64,000 nt of DNA from Christensenella sp. UBA7862. Lineage in GTDB: Bacteria; Bacillota; Clostridia; Christensenellales; UBA1242. The stretch lies in the NCBI GenBank assembly GCA_002500135.1, contig DLSM01000010.1:63798-127797 (forward strand), written 5' to 3'. This document shows positions 7,350 through 17,538 of the stretch, one piece after another (position 1 is the stretch's first letter; every line of letters begins with the position of its first letter). A program made the translations under genes and the position numbers. The notes under the pieces were generated by a model. That model worked only from the letters and a program-made list of their open reading frames with translations, ran no database searches and was not told the origin of the DNA.

Positions 7350-10300
7350 ATGAAGAGACTTAAAAAATTGTTCGCTGCTGGGCTTATGACTGTGGTTACA
7401 GGATTTGCTTGCGTTGGGAGTGCTGTTGCAAACTTTGCAAAGGCGTTTTTCTCATTCGGGTCAGTTAATGCTGCCGTTGGGGAAAATAAAAACACAAACA
7501 CAGATTCCTCAGTTGTCAGAGGAAAAATTGTTACTGTTAGCAACTTCCCATCAACAGAAAATTTGGAGAGAGGCACAAAAATAGATTTGCCTTACCTTGG
7601 AGCAGAGGGCAGTGTTGCAGACGTAGCAGTTGCTAAAGACCTATCTACTACAGGTTTTGAAACAGATGACCAACTTTATGCTGAAATCACAAACCCATAT
7701 GGCGTAAAACTTACAAAATATGACAAGGCAGTTTCAACACAAGGCGATTATGGCAAAACAATAGTCACAACTGCCGGCGAAGGGCAAGTTTCCTACAACG
7801 AAACATCAAAGAAACTTGAATTTACTCCAGCAATCGCAGGACCTTACAAAGTTCAATATTATGTTAAGAACGCTGCAGGCACTTGGACAAGTTCACCAGT
7901 CTATGAACTTTCTGTTCAAAAGACAACTTACGGAATGGAAATGGTGGAAAACTCTGCAACAGTTATGCCATCAACTGTTAAAGTTGTTGAAACAAGTGCA
8001 AAAGTTACAGTTGGGCTTCCTCTTGTTTATGATAAAGAGGGCAATCTTGTAACAGACGACATCGTTTTGGGCGACAAATTTGCTGAAAATGGCGAAGACT
8101 ATTATTATGTTGCAAAATATGAAAGCAGAGCAACAGAAGCAAGCCCACTTAAACTTGGCGATGTGACAAGTGTTTCTCTTTCTGACACAGTTCAAAATAC
8201 TTATGCTGAATACAAAACTTACTATGTTAGAAAAGTGAAAGCATCAGAAGTCAATGCAAACTACAGATTGTATGTTGAAGCGGGAAATCAAACAAATGCA
8301 ACAATTTCTGGCACAAAGACTGCCCTTAACTTTGTTGACGCTTCAAAAGTTACAACTGAAGGTGTTGCTTATGACCTTAACGCTTATGAATTTAATGCAA
8401 GCAAGGGAATTAACAGTATTCAATATAAACTTTGCATGAACAACGATTCTGCAAACCCAGCAAAACCAGAAACTTATCTTACAAGAACAATTGAAGGAAA
8501 GTCAACCTATGACAACTCCGAAGTGGAACTTGGTGCAACCCCAGCCAAAAAGTTCCTTTCAACAGACCTTGAATATGGCGAAAAGACATATCTTCCAAAA
8601 GTAAGTGCTGTTGACCTCAAAAATAACAAATCTTCTGTCAACGCTTTCTACTACTATACAGTTAAAGTTAAGACAAAAGACGGATACTCAGTTGACAAAG
8701 TTACAATGGGCAAGGACGAAAAAGGCTTCTACTTTATCCCACTTGCAGCAACTGGCTCAACTTATGAAATCTACTACAATGTTCGTGACTTCTATGGCAA
8801 CACTGTGGAAGATGACGACAATGCAGATTATCCAAACCACTATCAAGTGTCAATTACAGATAGAAAGTCCCCAACAGTTTCTTTCGCAAGAAGCTTTAAC
8901 GGACTTGCAAGCGATATGGACACTGAAGACCTTACAGATTATTCTTATTCAATTCCAACAAAGGTCAAAATTGGCGACACAATCGCAGTTCCAGCAATCT
9001 ATGCAAGCGACAACAGCGGCATAAGTTCAATCACTCGTTCTATCCAATCAAAGGACAAAACCTTTAAGTCCACAAAGGAAGGCGAAACGACTTCAACCAA
9101 CGTTTCTGGAACAATTTATCTTACAAGACAAGATGGTTCAACTGCAACGAGTTCGGGCTTTACTCTTGGACAAACTGGCTCTACAATCAATGACATCGTC
9201 ACATTTAGTGATGTAAGTTATGAAAACGGCTTTAAAGTTGTTAACAATGAATTTACAAAACAAGACGGCACAGCATTTGAAAATGACGAATATATGCGTG
9301 CAAAGAACTCTCAAGTTGCTTTTGTTAAGATTGACGAAAAAGTGTTTGGAAAGGGAACATACACCTTGACACTTAACGCAACTGACAAGGCTTTGAACTC
9401 CAACTCATCTTCAAGAACCTATACATTTGAAGTTGTGGAAGACGATGTTGACTTTGGCACACCAACTGTAACTTATGGAAAATCTACTGTAAACAATGTT
9501 ACAAAAGACCAAGAATTCAAAATTGCAGTTCCAAAAATCTCTGACAACCAAACAACAAACCCACTTGTCAGATACTATGCAGTTGTTACAAACGGCGCAA
9601 ATGTAACTTATCACCAACTTTCACTTGACGACAGCAAATCTAACATTGTTGTTAAAATGAATGAAACAGTTGGCGAAACAAATAAGACTTTGTATGACCT
9701 TGCAGCAGAAACAACTTCAAGAAATTTTGAAATCAGAGCATATGTCATGAACTATGGTTCAAAATTCTATGAAACAAACAGAGTTGCTCTTGCTGGCGCA
9801 ACAAAAGCTCAAGCAGAAGAACTTATTTTGAACTGGTTTAAAGACAATTATGACGCCAAAGCAGATGAAGAAAAAGACAAATCAGTTGCAATGGCAAGTT
9901 ACAAGATTTCTCTTAAAAACCTTGACGACAAGGAAGCACCTGTTTTTGTTAATGAAACGGGAACTATCTTCGACCAAAACACAGTTGAAGTTGAACAATT
10001 TAAAGAAATTGAAGTTAACGGCGTGAAATTCACAGACAACACTTCAAGTGCTTATGTTTATGCAGAAGTTAGAGATTCAAAGGGCAACATCTATGACTAT
10101 TCAGAAAGAGGCTCTTTGGTCATTAAAGAAGTTGGCGGAAAATATGAATACACATTCCCAGGAATTAAATTCACCCCAACAAATGCAGACAAAGAAAACT
10201 ATTATACTGTAACTTATATGCTTCAAGACAGAGGCGGAAACACAGTTTCTTACTCAGTTGTCCTTGTTCAAGCAAAAGACAAACAAGCTCCAGTTATTTC

Positions 10301-11555
10301 TGGCGTTGACAATAGTGACGCTACAATCGAACTTGGCGAAACATTGAACCTTTATCAAATTGTGGCTACTGACAATCAATCTTCAGAAGACGAAATTACT
10401 TTGAACTTTGAAGTTAAAGATCAAAACGGAAAATATGTTAACTCATGGTGCAATGACTTCAACAGAACATTCACTCCAGAAGCAGTTGGCACTTACACAG
10501 TTTCTGTTTCTGCAACAGATAAAGATGGCAACACTTCGACAAAGAGTTCATTTACGGTTAAAGTTCAAGACACATTGAAACCAGTTATCAATCTTATTGG
10601 TGACACAACTGACGAAATCTCATATTCTGAAGAAGATATTGCAACTTCTTTCCCACAAGTTTCTATTCCAACATTCACAGTTGCTGACCAAAAACCAGAA
10701 AATTCAACAGTCACAAAAGGCGGAATTTTCGGTGCAACAGGGTCAATCAAACTCTCTGCTCCAACAAAGGGAAGCGACAACAAGAGTGAATATGAATATG
10801 ACATGCAAGGCAATTTGAAAGACGGAAAAGACAGATTTAACTTCACACGTGTCGGCGATGTGTTCAAATTTACACCTGATGCAAGAGGAACTTATACAAT
10901 CACTTACACAGCAACTGACCTCAATGGCAACAAGGCTGAAAACGAAAGAACAATCACAATTCGTGTTGGCGACACTGAAGCTCCACAAATCATCTTGACT
11001 TCAACTCTCAAAAACATTCTTGATTCTGGCTTCGTGCTTGGCGAAAATACAACTTTGAAAATCAACACAAATGCAAGAATTTACTCAGAAAGCAACTATG
11101 ATTCCGAACACGTTTATTTGAAAGATAACGTTGCTGGAATTGAAGGCTTTAACTGCAAAGAATACAAAAACCCAGATGACGAAAGCGAAGTGCTTTATCA
11201 CTATTATACAGTTGGCGTAACAATCACTGACGGCAATAGTTCACGAGTTTCTTCAACATCTGACGACAATGGATACTTGACATTTGACTTTAAGTCTGCT
11301 GGAACTTACACAATCACATTTACAGCAACAGACAAAGCAGGCAACAAGGAAACATGGTCAAGACAATTTAAAGTTGTTGCTCCAGATTCAACAACATCTG
11401 AAAAGACAACAATAATTGGAACAATTCTTATTGTTATCTCTGCAATCGTTCTTGCTGGCGTTGTGCTTTACTTCATCAAAGGCACAAAGATTGCCAAAAA
11501 CAGAAAGAAAGGCAAAAAAGTTGACAACAAGAAGAATGACAAAATTGAAGCTTAA
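7350..11555 (+). CDS. Giant surface protein with repeated Ig-like domains and C-terminal membrane anchor
   Basis: 1401 residues from ATG 7350 (TAGGAGAGAATTTT upstream). Residues 1-45 form a signal peptide with a basic start, a hydrophobic core and Ala-rich end. The bulk is a string of beta-sandwich modules, several opening with D(K/T)xAPxI-type sequences (DKEAPVFVNETG, DKQAPVISGVDN, DTLKPVINLIGD, DTEAPQIILTS) and closing with GTYTVSVSATDKDGNTS-like strands, as in bacterial Ig-like/HYR domains of adhesins and exopolymer-binding proteins. At the end, a transmembrane helix (about 1353-1378, TIIGTILIVISAIVLAGVVL) is followed by a Lys-rich cytoplasmic tail. There is no LPXTG. Transcribed alone and abundant in preferred codons, so it may be highly expressed. 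Confidence 0.85.
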   Translation: MKRLKKLFAAGLMTVVTGFACVGSAVANFAKAFFSFGSVNAAVGENKNTNTDSSVVRGKIVTVSNFPSTENLERGTKIDLPYLGAEGSVADVAVAKDLSTTGFETDDQLYAEITNPYGVKLTKYDKAVSTQGDYGKTIVTTAGEGQVSYNETSKKLEFTPAIAGPYKVQYYVKNAAGTWTSSPVYELSVQKTTYGMEMVENSATVMPSTVKVVETSAKVTVGLPLVYDKEGNLVTDDIVLGDKFAENGEDYYYVAKYESRATEASPLKLGDVTSVSLSDTVQNTYAEYKTYYVRKVKASEVNANYRLYVEAGNQTNATISGTKTALNFVDASKVTTEGVAYDLNAYEFNASKGINSIQYKLCMNNDSANPAKPETYLTRTIEGKSTYDNSEVELGATPAKKFLSTDLEYGEKTYLPKVSAVDLKNNKSSVNAFYYYTVKVKTKDGYSVDKVTMGKDEKGFYFIPLAATGSTYEIYYNVRDFYGNTVEDDDNADYPNHYQVSITDRKSPTVSFARSFNGLASDMDTEDLTDYSYSIPTKVKIGDTIAVPAIYASDNSGISSITRSIQSKDKTFKSTKEGETTSTNVSGTIYLTRQDGSTATSSGFTLGQTGSTINDIVTFSDVSYENGFKVVNNEFTKQDGTAFENDEYMRAKNSQVAFVKIDEKVFGKGTYTLTLNATDKALNSNSSSRTYTFEVVEDDVDFGTPTVTYGKSTVNNVTKDQEFKIAVPKISDNQTTNPLVRYYAVVTNGANVTYHQLSLDDSKSNIVVKMNETVGETNKTLYDLAAETTSRNFEIRAYVMNYGSKFYETNRVALAGATKAQAEELILNWFKDNYDAKADEEKDKSVAMASYKISLKNLDDKEAPVFVNETGTIFDQNTVEVEQFKEIEVNGVKFTDNTSSAYVYAEVRDSKGNIYDYSERGSLVIKEVGGKYEYTFPGIKFTPTNADKENYYTVTYMLQDRGGNTVSYSVVLVQAKDKQAPVISGVDNSDATIELGETLNLYQIVATDNQSSEDEITLNFEVKDQNGKYVNSWCNDFNRTFTPEAVGTYTVSVSATDKDGNTSTKSSFTVKVQDTLKPVINLIGDTTDEISYSEEDIATSFPQVSIPTFTVADQKPENSTVTKGGIFGATGSIKLSAPTKGSDNKSEYEYDMQGNLKDGKDRFNFTRVGDVFKFTPDARGTYTITYTATDLNGNKAENERTITIRVGDTEAPQIILTSTLKNILDSGFVLGENTTLKINTNARIYSESNYDSEHVYLKDNVAGIEGFNCKEYKNPDDESEVLYHYYTVGVTITDGNSSRVSSTSDDNGYLTFDFKSAGTYTITFTATDKAGNKETWSRQFKVVAPDSTTSEKTTIIGTILIVISAIVLAGVVLYFIKGTKIAKNRKKGKKVDNKKNDKIEA

Positions 11556-11569
11556 TTAAGTCTAAAATA

Positions 11570-11604
11570 AAAAATCTCTCGGGCAAAACTGGGAGATTTT
11601 TTTA
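11570..11604 (+). terminator. Terminator after the surface protein
   Basis: AAAATCTCTC (11571-11580) pairs with GGGAGATTTT (11591-11600), one G-U pair, 10-base loop, followed by T-rich sequence. Confidence 0.85.
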
Positions 11605-11643
11605 TTTATTGAGTTCCATAAAGAAATTTTTCATAGACAAAAA

Positions 11644-11655
11644 AAACATATGTTC
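11644..11655. promoter_or_regulatory. Probable LexA (DinR) box upstream of uvrBA
   Basis: AAACATATGTTC matches the Gram-positive SOS operator GAACRNRYGTTC at all but the first base. It sits six bases before the -35 of the uvrB promoter, a sensible place for repression of a DNA-damage operon. Confidence 0.5.
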
Positions 11656-11661
11656 AAAAGG

Positions 11662-11689
11662 TTGTTTTTTTTGAGAATAGTGATATAAT
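11662..11689 (+). promoter_or_regulatory. uvrBA promoter
   Basis: TTGTTT (11662-11667), 16-base spacer, TATAAT (11684-11689) with a TGA extension. A short leader carries AAGGAG seven bases before ATG 11709. Confidence 0.7.
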
Positions 11690-11708
11690 ACATCATAAGG
11701 AGAGTTTT

Positions 11709-13667
11709 ATGGCATACGACCTTCATTCAAACTTCAAATTGTGTGGCGACCAACCACAAGCAGTGGAAAGTATTGTTCGTGGCATAAACGAGGGACTGAA
11801 AGAACAAGTCCTTCAAGGTGTAACGGGCAGTGGCAAAACATTCACAATGGCAAATATCATAAAGCAAGTTAACAAACCAACCCTTGTTTTGGCACACAAT
11901 AAGACTCTCGCAGGGCAACTTTGCAACGAGTTTAGGGAGTTTTTCCCAAACAATCGTGTGGAATATTTTGTGTCCTATTATGATTATTATCAGCCCGAGG
12001 CTTACATTGTAAAAAGTGACACATATATTGAGAAAGACGCTTCTGTAAATGACGAAATAGACAAACTTCGCCACTCTGCCACTTGTTCACTTTTGGAATC
12101 AAACAATGTTATTGTTGTGGCATCTGTTTCATGCATTTATGCACTTGGGGCGCCACAAGAATATTATGACATGAGCATATCTATTCGCCTTGGCGAAGAT
12201 TATAATAGGCAAGACCTTATCAAAAAACTTATTGAAATTCGCTACGAACGCAATGATGTGGACTTCAAAAGGTCAACTTTCAGAATAAAGGGCGACATTT
12301 TGGACATAATTCCGTCAAATTACAATGAAAAGGCAATCAGAATTGAGTTTTTTGACACAACGGTGGATAGAATTAGCGAGTTTGATGTTGTATCAGGAAA
12401 GACAATTTGCGACCTAAAGCACGTGGCTATCTTTCCAGCAACTCACTATGCCGTCAAAAGTGAAGAATTGCAAAAAGCCATAAAAAACATTGAAAAAGAC
12501 AGAGATGAAGAAGTTGAAAAGTTTTTGGAGCAGGGCAAATTGCTTGAAGCACAAAGGCTGAAAGAGCGAGTGAGTTATGATATTGAAATGATGCGTGAAA
12601 TTGGCTATTGCAGCGGGATTGAAAATTATTCCAGATATTTCGACGGGCGAAAACCCGGACAAGCACCATTTACACTTTTGGACTACTTTCCAAAAGATTT
12701 TCTGCTTTTTGTTGACGAAAGCCACATAACCTTGCCACAAGTTAGAGGAATGTTTAATGGCGACCACCAACGCAAAGAATCGCTTGTGAACTATGGCTTT
12801 AGACTGCAATCGGCTTTTGACAACAGACCACTTAACTTTGATGAATTTAATGAACGACTAAATCAAGTTGTCTATGTTTCCGCAACACCTGCAAAATATG
12901 AAATGGAGCGAGCGGAAAATGTTGCAATTCAGCTTATAAGACCAACGGGACTTCTTGACCCAGTGGTTGAAGTCCGCCCAACGAAATATCAAGTTGACGA
13001 CTTGATTGAAGAAATTAACATTGCGACAAATGCTGGTGGCAGAGTTCTTGTAACAACATTAACAAAGAAAATGGCGGAAAGTTTGACCGAATATTTGACA
13101 AGTTTCAAGATAAAAACACGCTATATGCACTCGGACATTGACGCACTTGAGCGGCTTGATATAATAAATGGGCTAAGGCGGGGTGTTTTTGACGTGCTTG
13201 TGGGCATAAATCTTTTGCGTGAAGGGCTGGACATTCCAGAAGTTATGCGAGTTGCAATTCTTGACGCAGATAAAGAAGGCTTTTTGCGAAGTGACACTGC
13301 TCTTATCCAAACAATAGGGCGTGCAGCGAGAAACAGCGAGTCAAAAGTTATTATGTATGCCGACACAATGACCGATTCTATGAAACGTGCCATTGATATT
13401 ACAAACGAAAGACGAAGAATTCAACAACAATATAACGAAGAACACAACATTACGCCAAAAACTATCATAAAAGACATTTCATCAACGCTTGAAATCACTT
13501 CAAAAACCAAAAAGACAGACGACAGCAAACTTTCAAGAAAAGACGTTTCAAAGGAAATTGAACATCTAAAAAGTCTTATGGAAAACTGTGTCAAAAGCCT
13601 TGATTTTGAGAGTGCAATCAAACTTAGAGATAGAATTGGCGAACTAAAAATGATGTTAAACAACTGA
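11709..13667 (+). CDS. uvrB: Excinuclease ABC subunit B
   Basis: 652 residues, standard length. UvrB is the damage-verifying helicase-like subunit of nucleotide excision repair. Visible are the N-terminal [14 protein letters not shown], Walker A GVTGSGKT, the beta-hairpin region [15 protein letters not shown]-type [10 protein letters not shown], motif [15 protein letters not shown] and motif [10 protein letters not shown]. The C-terminal UVR domain (about residues 615-650, [20 protein letters not shown]) is the UvrC contact. It is followed after 13 bases by uvrA; uvrC is not in the window. The operator upstream suggests SOS control. Confidence 0.97.
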   Translation: MAYDLHSNFKLCGDQPQAVESIVRGINEGLKEQVLQGVTGSGKTFTMANIIKQVNKPTLVLAHNKTLAGQLCNEFREFFPNNRVEYFVSYYDYYQPEAYIVKSDTYIEKDASVNDEIDKLRHSATCSLLESNNVIVVASVSCIYALGAPQEYYDMSISIRLGEDYNRQDLIKKLIEIRYERNDVDFKRSTFRIKGDILDIIPSNYNEKAIRIEFFDTTVDRISEFDVVSGKTICDLKHVAIFPATHYAVKSEELQKAIKNIEKDRDEEVEKFLEQGKLLEAQRLKERVSYDIEMMREIGYCSGIENYSRYFDGRKPGQAPFTLLDYFPKDFLLFVDESHITLPQVRGMFNGDHQRKESLVNYGFRLQSAFDNRPLNFDEFNERLNQVVYVSATPAKYEMERAENVAIQLIRPTGLLDPVVEVRPTKYQVDDLIEEINIATNAGGRVLVTTLTKKMAESLTEYLTSFKIKTRYMHSDIDALERLDIINGLRRGVFDVLVGINLLREGLDIPEVMRVAILDADKEGFLRSDTALIQTIGRAARNSESKVIMYADTMTDSMKRAIDITNERRRIQQQYNEEHNITPKTIIKDISSTLEITSKTKKTDDSKLSRKDVSKEIEHLKSLMENCVKSLDFESAIKLRDRIGELKMMLNN

Positions 13668-13680
13668 TTAGAGGAGAAAA

Positions 13681-16494
13681 ATGGAAGATAAAATACAAAT
13701 TTATGGGGCAAAGGAGAACAATCTTAAAAATATAAGCTTAACTCTGCCAAGAAACAAGTTAATTGTTTTCAGCGGAGTTAGCGGAAGTGGAAAATCGACC
13801 CTTGCTTTTGGCACAATCTTTGCCGAGGGACAAAGAAGATTTATTGAATCGCTTTCATCATATGCAAGACAGTTTTTGGGGCAAATGGGCAAGCCAGATG
13901 TGGAAAAAATTGAGGGGCTTTCTCCCGCAATTTCAATCGACCAAAAAACAACTTCGCACAACCCTCGTTCCACTGTTGGAACTGTGACGGAAATTTACGA
14001 CTATTTGCGATTGCTTTTTTCAAGGCTGGGGACTCCATATTGCCCACATTGCAAAAAGCCAATAACCACAACCACTGTTGACAACATTGTTGACAATGTT
14101 ATGGAACACGAAGAAGGCAGCAAAGTGGTTGTTGTGGCACCTATTGTCAGAAGCGAAAAGGGAACATTTGCCAAACTTTTTGAGGAACTAAGAAAAGACG
14201 GCTTTGCTCGTGTGGAGGTTGACGGCGAAATTCGTGACTTGAATGAAGAAATTGAGCTTGAAAAGAATGTAAAACACGAAATTAGTGTTGTTGTGGATAG
14301 GCTTAAAGTTAGGGAAGAAAACAGAAGCCGACTTTCGCAAAGTGTGGAAGTGGCACTCAAAAAATCTTCTGGACTTGTTGCCATTGAAATTAACGATGAA
14401 AAATTGCTCTTCAACAACTCCTACTCTTGTGCTGATTGCGGTTTCTCTTTTGAAGAAATTTCACCACGACTATTCAGTTTTAACAGTCCATTTGGGGCGT
14501 GCGAAAAATGTGGCGGACTGGGCTTTGTTTCAGACATTGACGAAAAACTGCTTATTAAAGACCCAAACAAAACACTTCGAGAAGGCGGAATGAGAATTGC
14601 AAGTTGGGCAATGGAAATCTCTTCAATTAGCGAAATGTATTTGAATGCTTTGTCAAAGAAATATGATTTTAGTCTTGATGTGCCAATAAAGTCGCTTCCA
14701 AAAAGAGTTATGGACATTTTGCTTTATGGTAATAACGGCGAGGAACTAGATCTTGCATATGCAAATTCAAAGTTTTCGGGCAGTTATAAGGGCAGTTGGG
14801 AAGGCGTTGTGCCAATGATTAGACGTCGCTTTGCCGAGAGCAAAAGTGAATATGCAAAACAAGAATATAGCAAACTTATGCGTGATTCACTTTGCAGCGA
14901 GTGTGGCGGCAAAAGGTTAAATGAAAAGGCGCTTTCGGTGTATATTGGGCGAAAAAATATAAGCGATTTGACTGAAATGAGTGCAATGGAACTTAGAGAT
15001 TTTTGCATGAATCTTAAAATAAAGCCACAAGACGAAGCAGTTGCAAAGCCAATTTTGAAAGAAATTATTGCAAGATTGTCATTCCTATGTGATGTTGGAC
15101 TTGACTATTTGACCCTTGCCAGAATGGCAAAAACATTAAGCGGTGGCGAAGCACAACGAATAAGACTTGCAACTCAAATTGGCAGTGGACTTGTGGGCGT
15201 TTTGTATATTTTTGACGAACCAAGCATTGGACTTCACCAATATGACAACGAAAAATTACTCAATTCCTTGAAAAAACTTCGTGACCTCGGCAACACTCTC
15301 ATTGTTGTTGAACATGATGAAGATACAATAAGAAGTGCGGACTATGTTGTTGACCTTGGCCCAAAAGCTGGGGAATTTGGGGGTAAAATTGTGGCTTGTG
15401 GCACGCCAAAGGACATTATGAAGTGCAAAGAGTCACTTACTGGAAAGTATCTTACGGGCGAACTCAAAATTGAAATTCCAAAGAAAAGACGTAAACCACA
15501 AGGATATTTGACCCTATCTGGCGTAAGGCAAAACAACCTCAAAAATATAAAAGTTGACATTCCACTAGGTGTTCTAACAGTTGTCACGGGGCTTAGCGGA
15601 AGTGGCAAGTCCAGCCTTGTAAATGAAGTTTTGTTCCCAGCAGTTTCCAATCAAGTTATGCATTCCAGTTTGCAAGAAGGGAAATATAGAAGCATAAAAG
15701 GCATTGAACAGATTGACAAAGTTATCAACATTGACCAATCACCAATCGGCAGAACACCACGAAGCAACCCCGCAACATACATCGGACTGTTCACCCTTAT
15801 TCGTGACCTTTTTGCCTCCACTCCAGACGCTCAAGAACGTGGATATACAAGCGGCAGATTTAGTTTTAATGTGAAAGGCGGCAGGTGCGAAAATTGTGAA
15901 GGTGACGGCGAGAAAAAAGTTGAAATGTACTTTTTGCCAGATGTTTATGTGCCTTGCCCATATTGTCGTGGCAAGAGATATAATAGGGAAACATTGCAGG
16001 TGAAATATAAGGGTAAGAGTATAAGTGACGTGCTTGAAATGAGTGTTGAAGAAGCCTTGAAATTCTTTGAAAATTTGCCTTCAATAAAAAACAAAGTTCA
16101 AAGCCTTTATGATGTTGGCTTGGGATACATTAAACTCGGGCAAAGTGCCACAACTCTTAGTGGCGGTGAAGCACAAAGAGTTAAACTTGCCAGCGAACTT
16201 TGTAAGCGGGATACTGGCAAAACGCTTTATATTCTTGACGAACCTACAACGGGACTTCACAGTTATGACATCAACAATCTTGTAAACATTCTTCAAAAAC
16301 TTGTTGACAAAAACAATTCAGTTGTTGTTATTGAACACAATCTTGATGTTATAAAAATTGCCGACTACATCATTGACCTTGGCCCAAATGGGGGAGATAG
16401 GGGCGGAGAAGTGGTCGCACACGGAACGCCAGAGCATGTTGCGAAAGTTCCGGAGAGCAAAACGGGACTTTTCCTTAAAAAACTTTTGAAATGA
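13681..16494 (+). CDS. uvrA: Excinuclease ABC subunit A
   Basis: 937 residues, full length. UvrA is the damage-sensing ABC ATPase that loads UvrB. Two ABC modules are visible, with Walker A SGVSGSGKSTLAFGT near residue 30 and TGLSGSGKSSLVNEV near residue 640, and two LSGGEAQR signatures. Zinc-finger cysteines are present (CPHCKKP; CADCGF with CEKCGGLG; CENCEGDGEKK with CPYCRGKRY). ATG 13681 follows GAGGAGAAAA, 13 bases after the uvrB stop, so both are one operon. The terminator at 16583-16618 ends it. Confidence 0.97.
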   Translation: MEDKIQIYGAKENNLKNISLTLPRNKLIVFSGVSGSGKSTLAFGTIFAEGQRRFIESLSSYARQFLGQMGKPDVEKIEGLSPAISIDQKTTSHNPRSTVGTVTEIYDYLRLLFSRLGTPYCPHCKKPITTTTVDNIVDNVMEHEEGSKVVVVAPIVRSEKGTFAKLFEELRKDGFARVEVDGEIRDLNEEIELEKNVKHEISVVVDRLKVREENRSRLSQSVEVALKKSSGLVAIEINDEKLLFNNSYSCADCGFSFEEISPRLFSFNSPFGACEKCGGLGFVSDIDEKLLIKDPNKTLREGGMRIASWAMEISSISEMYLNALSKKYDFSLDVPIKSLPKRVMDILLYGNNGEELDLAYANSKFSGSYKGSWEGVVPMIRRRFAESKSEYAKQEYSKLMRDSLCSECGGKRLNEKALSVYIGRKNISDLTEMSAMELRDFCMNLKIKPQDEAVAKPILKEIIARLSFLCDVGLDYLTLARMAKTLSGGEAQRIRLATQIGSGLVGVLYIFDEPSIGLHQYDNEKLLNSLKKLRDLGNTLIVVEHDEDTIRSADYVVDLGPKAGEFGGKIVACGTPKDIMKCKESLTGKYLTGELKIEIPKKRRKPQGYLTLSGVRQNNLKNIKVDIPLGVLTVVTGLSGSGKSSLVNEVLFPAVSNQVMHSSLQEGKYRSIKGIEQIDKVINIDQSPIGRTPRSNPATYIGLFTLIRDLFASTPDAQERGYTSGRFSFNVKGGRCENCEGDGEKKVEMYFLPDVYVPCPYCRGKRYNRETLQVKYKGKSISDVLEMSVEEALKFFENLPSIKNKVQSLYDVGLGYIKLGQSATTLSGGEAQRVKLASELCKRDTGKTLYILDEPTTGLHSYDINNLVNILQKLVDKNNSVVVIEHNLDVIKIADYIIDLGPNGGDRGGEVVAHGTPEHVAKVPESKTGLFLKKLLK

Positions 16495-16582
16495 CTTTAG
16501 CCTATTGTTTTTGTTCATTTAACGTTCAAAGTGTTTTTTACTCAATAATTTCGGCGTATTTTAATAACAATTTAATATAAAA

Positions 16583-16618
16583 AAATAAAATCTCAACATT
16601 TTTGCTGGGATTTTATTT
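16583..16618 (+). terminator. Terminator after uvrBA
   Basis: AAATAAAATCTCA pairs with TGGGATTTTATTT around ACATTTTTGC; long stem but AT-rich, weaker T tract. Confidence 0.65.
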
Positions 16619-16636
16619 ATAAATATAGTTAAAGAA

Positions 16637-16665
16637 TTGCAAAAAAAGTAAAAATGAGTTACAAT
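16637..16665 (+). promoter_or_regulatory. Promoter of the J-domain gene, predicted leaderless start
   Basis: TTGCAA (16637-16642), 17 bases, TACAAT (16660-16665), which ends five bases before the GTG start at 16671. No ribosome binding site is present. Confidence 0.5.
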
Positions 16666-16670
16666 GAATT

Positions 16671-17141
16671 GTGGAAAATTTTTATGAGATACTACGGATA
16701 AAGCCAAATGCAACGCCAGAGGAAATTAAACGGGCGTTTATTTCGCTTGCGTCAATGTATCACCCGGACCGCTATGTTGGCGACAAAAAGTTTGCAGAAA
16801 GTTATATGGCAAGTATCTCTGAGGCCTATTGCACTTTGCGTGATCCCGTCAAAAGAATGGATTATGACATTATCCACAACATAAACAAAACTCCAAGTAA
16901 ATTTGAGCGTAAGCACTCAAAACCGCTGAAAGAGAAGCCAAAAACAGAAAGTTATGCTAAAAAGACTAATGAGAAAATTTACGTCAGACCGATTTCCTCA
17001 AAATATTTCAGAAACTCAAAACGCAAGAAATCAAACTTCTTTGCAAAAGTCTTTAAGTCAAAACTTTTCTATTCAATTATGTTTGTGCTTCTTCTTGAAA
17101 TTGTTATTTTGTTTTTAATTTTTGGCGGCGTATTTGACTAA
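16671..17141 (+). CDS. J-domain (DnaJ-like) membrane protein
   Basis: 156 residues starting at GTG. Residues 1-65 are a J domain: NFYEILRIKPNATPEEIKRAF, the diagnostic HPD at 31-33, and YCTLRDPVKRMDYD. The J domain recruits and stimulates a DnaK-type Hsp70. A Lys/Ser-rich linker (about 70-130) leads to one transmembrane helix (about 133-153, LFYSIMFVLLLEIVILFLI) near the C-terminus. There is no Gly/Phe region, zinc finger or DnaJ C-terminal domain, so this is a tail-anchored class III J protein, not DnaJ. The client is unknown. Confidence 0.85.
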   Translation: MENFYEILRIKPNATPEEIKRAFISLASMYHPDRYVGDKKFAESYMASISEAYCTLRDPVKRMDYDIIHNINKTPSKFERKHSKPLKEKPKTESYAKKTNEKIYVRPISSKYFRNSKRKKSNFFAKVFKSKLFYSIMFVLLLEIVILFLIFGGVFD

Positions 17142-17145
17142 CTAT

Positions 17146-17538
17146 CTAGAATAAGTTGTTTATATTAAAGCCCATAAAGTAGTGAAGCGAGTCGGCGGAA
17201 GCTTTTATAATTGACAAGTTTTCAAGAGCTAAAGACTTGTCGTTGTCGTCAAGGGCTTCTTCAAGTTTTATAAAACTTTCGTCAATAGTTCTTATTTTGT
17301 CATAGTTGGTGAAATAGGTGATATATTTTTTTTGATTGTCCCAATAGACTTTTGTTTCGTCAAACTTGCTTACAACTTGTTTGGCATTTAATTCCTCTTT
17401 ATTTTGGGTAAAAAGTACGGTTAATTCGTTTGAGTATCCTTGCAAAGTGGTGTAGGTGGACTTTAAAAGCAGTTCTTCCAATATGCACACGCCAACAAGA
17501 ATTGCAATAAGAATTAGAACATAAATATTTCTTTTCAT
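17146..17538 (-). CDS. DUF4363 family membrane-anchored protein
   Basis: 130 residues. ATG 17538 overlaps the stop of the upstream gene as ATGA and has GAGGTGAAGG before it. An N-terminal signal anchor (residues 4-22, IYVLILIAILVGVCILEELL) precedes a helical, charged extracytoplasmic domain with regularly spaced Leu/Ile residues. This is the layout of DUF4363 proteins, which in Clostridia often accompany DUF421 (YetF-type) proteins, as here. The function of the pair is not known; DUF421 relatives are linked to spore or cell-envelope membranes. Confidence 0.7.
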   Translation of the reverse strand: MKRNIYVLILIAILVGVCILEELLLKSTYTTLQGYSNELTVLFTQNKEELNAKQVVSKFDETKVYWDNQKKYITYFTNYDKIRTIDESFIKLEEALDDNDKSLALENLSIIKASADSLHYFMGFNINNLF

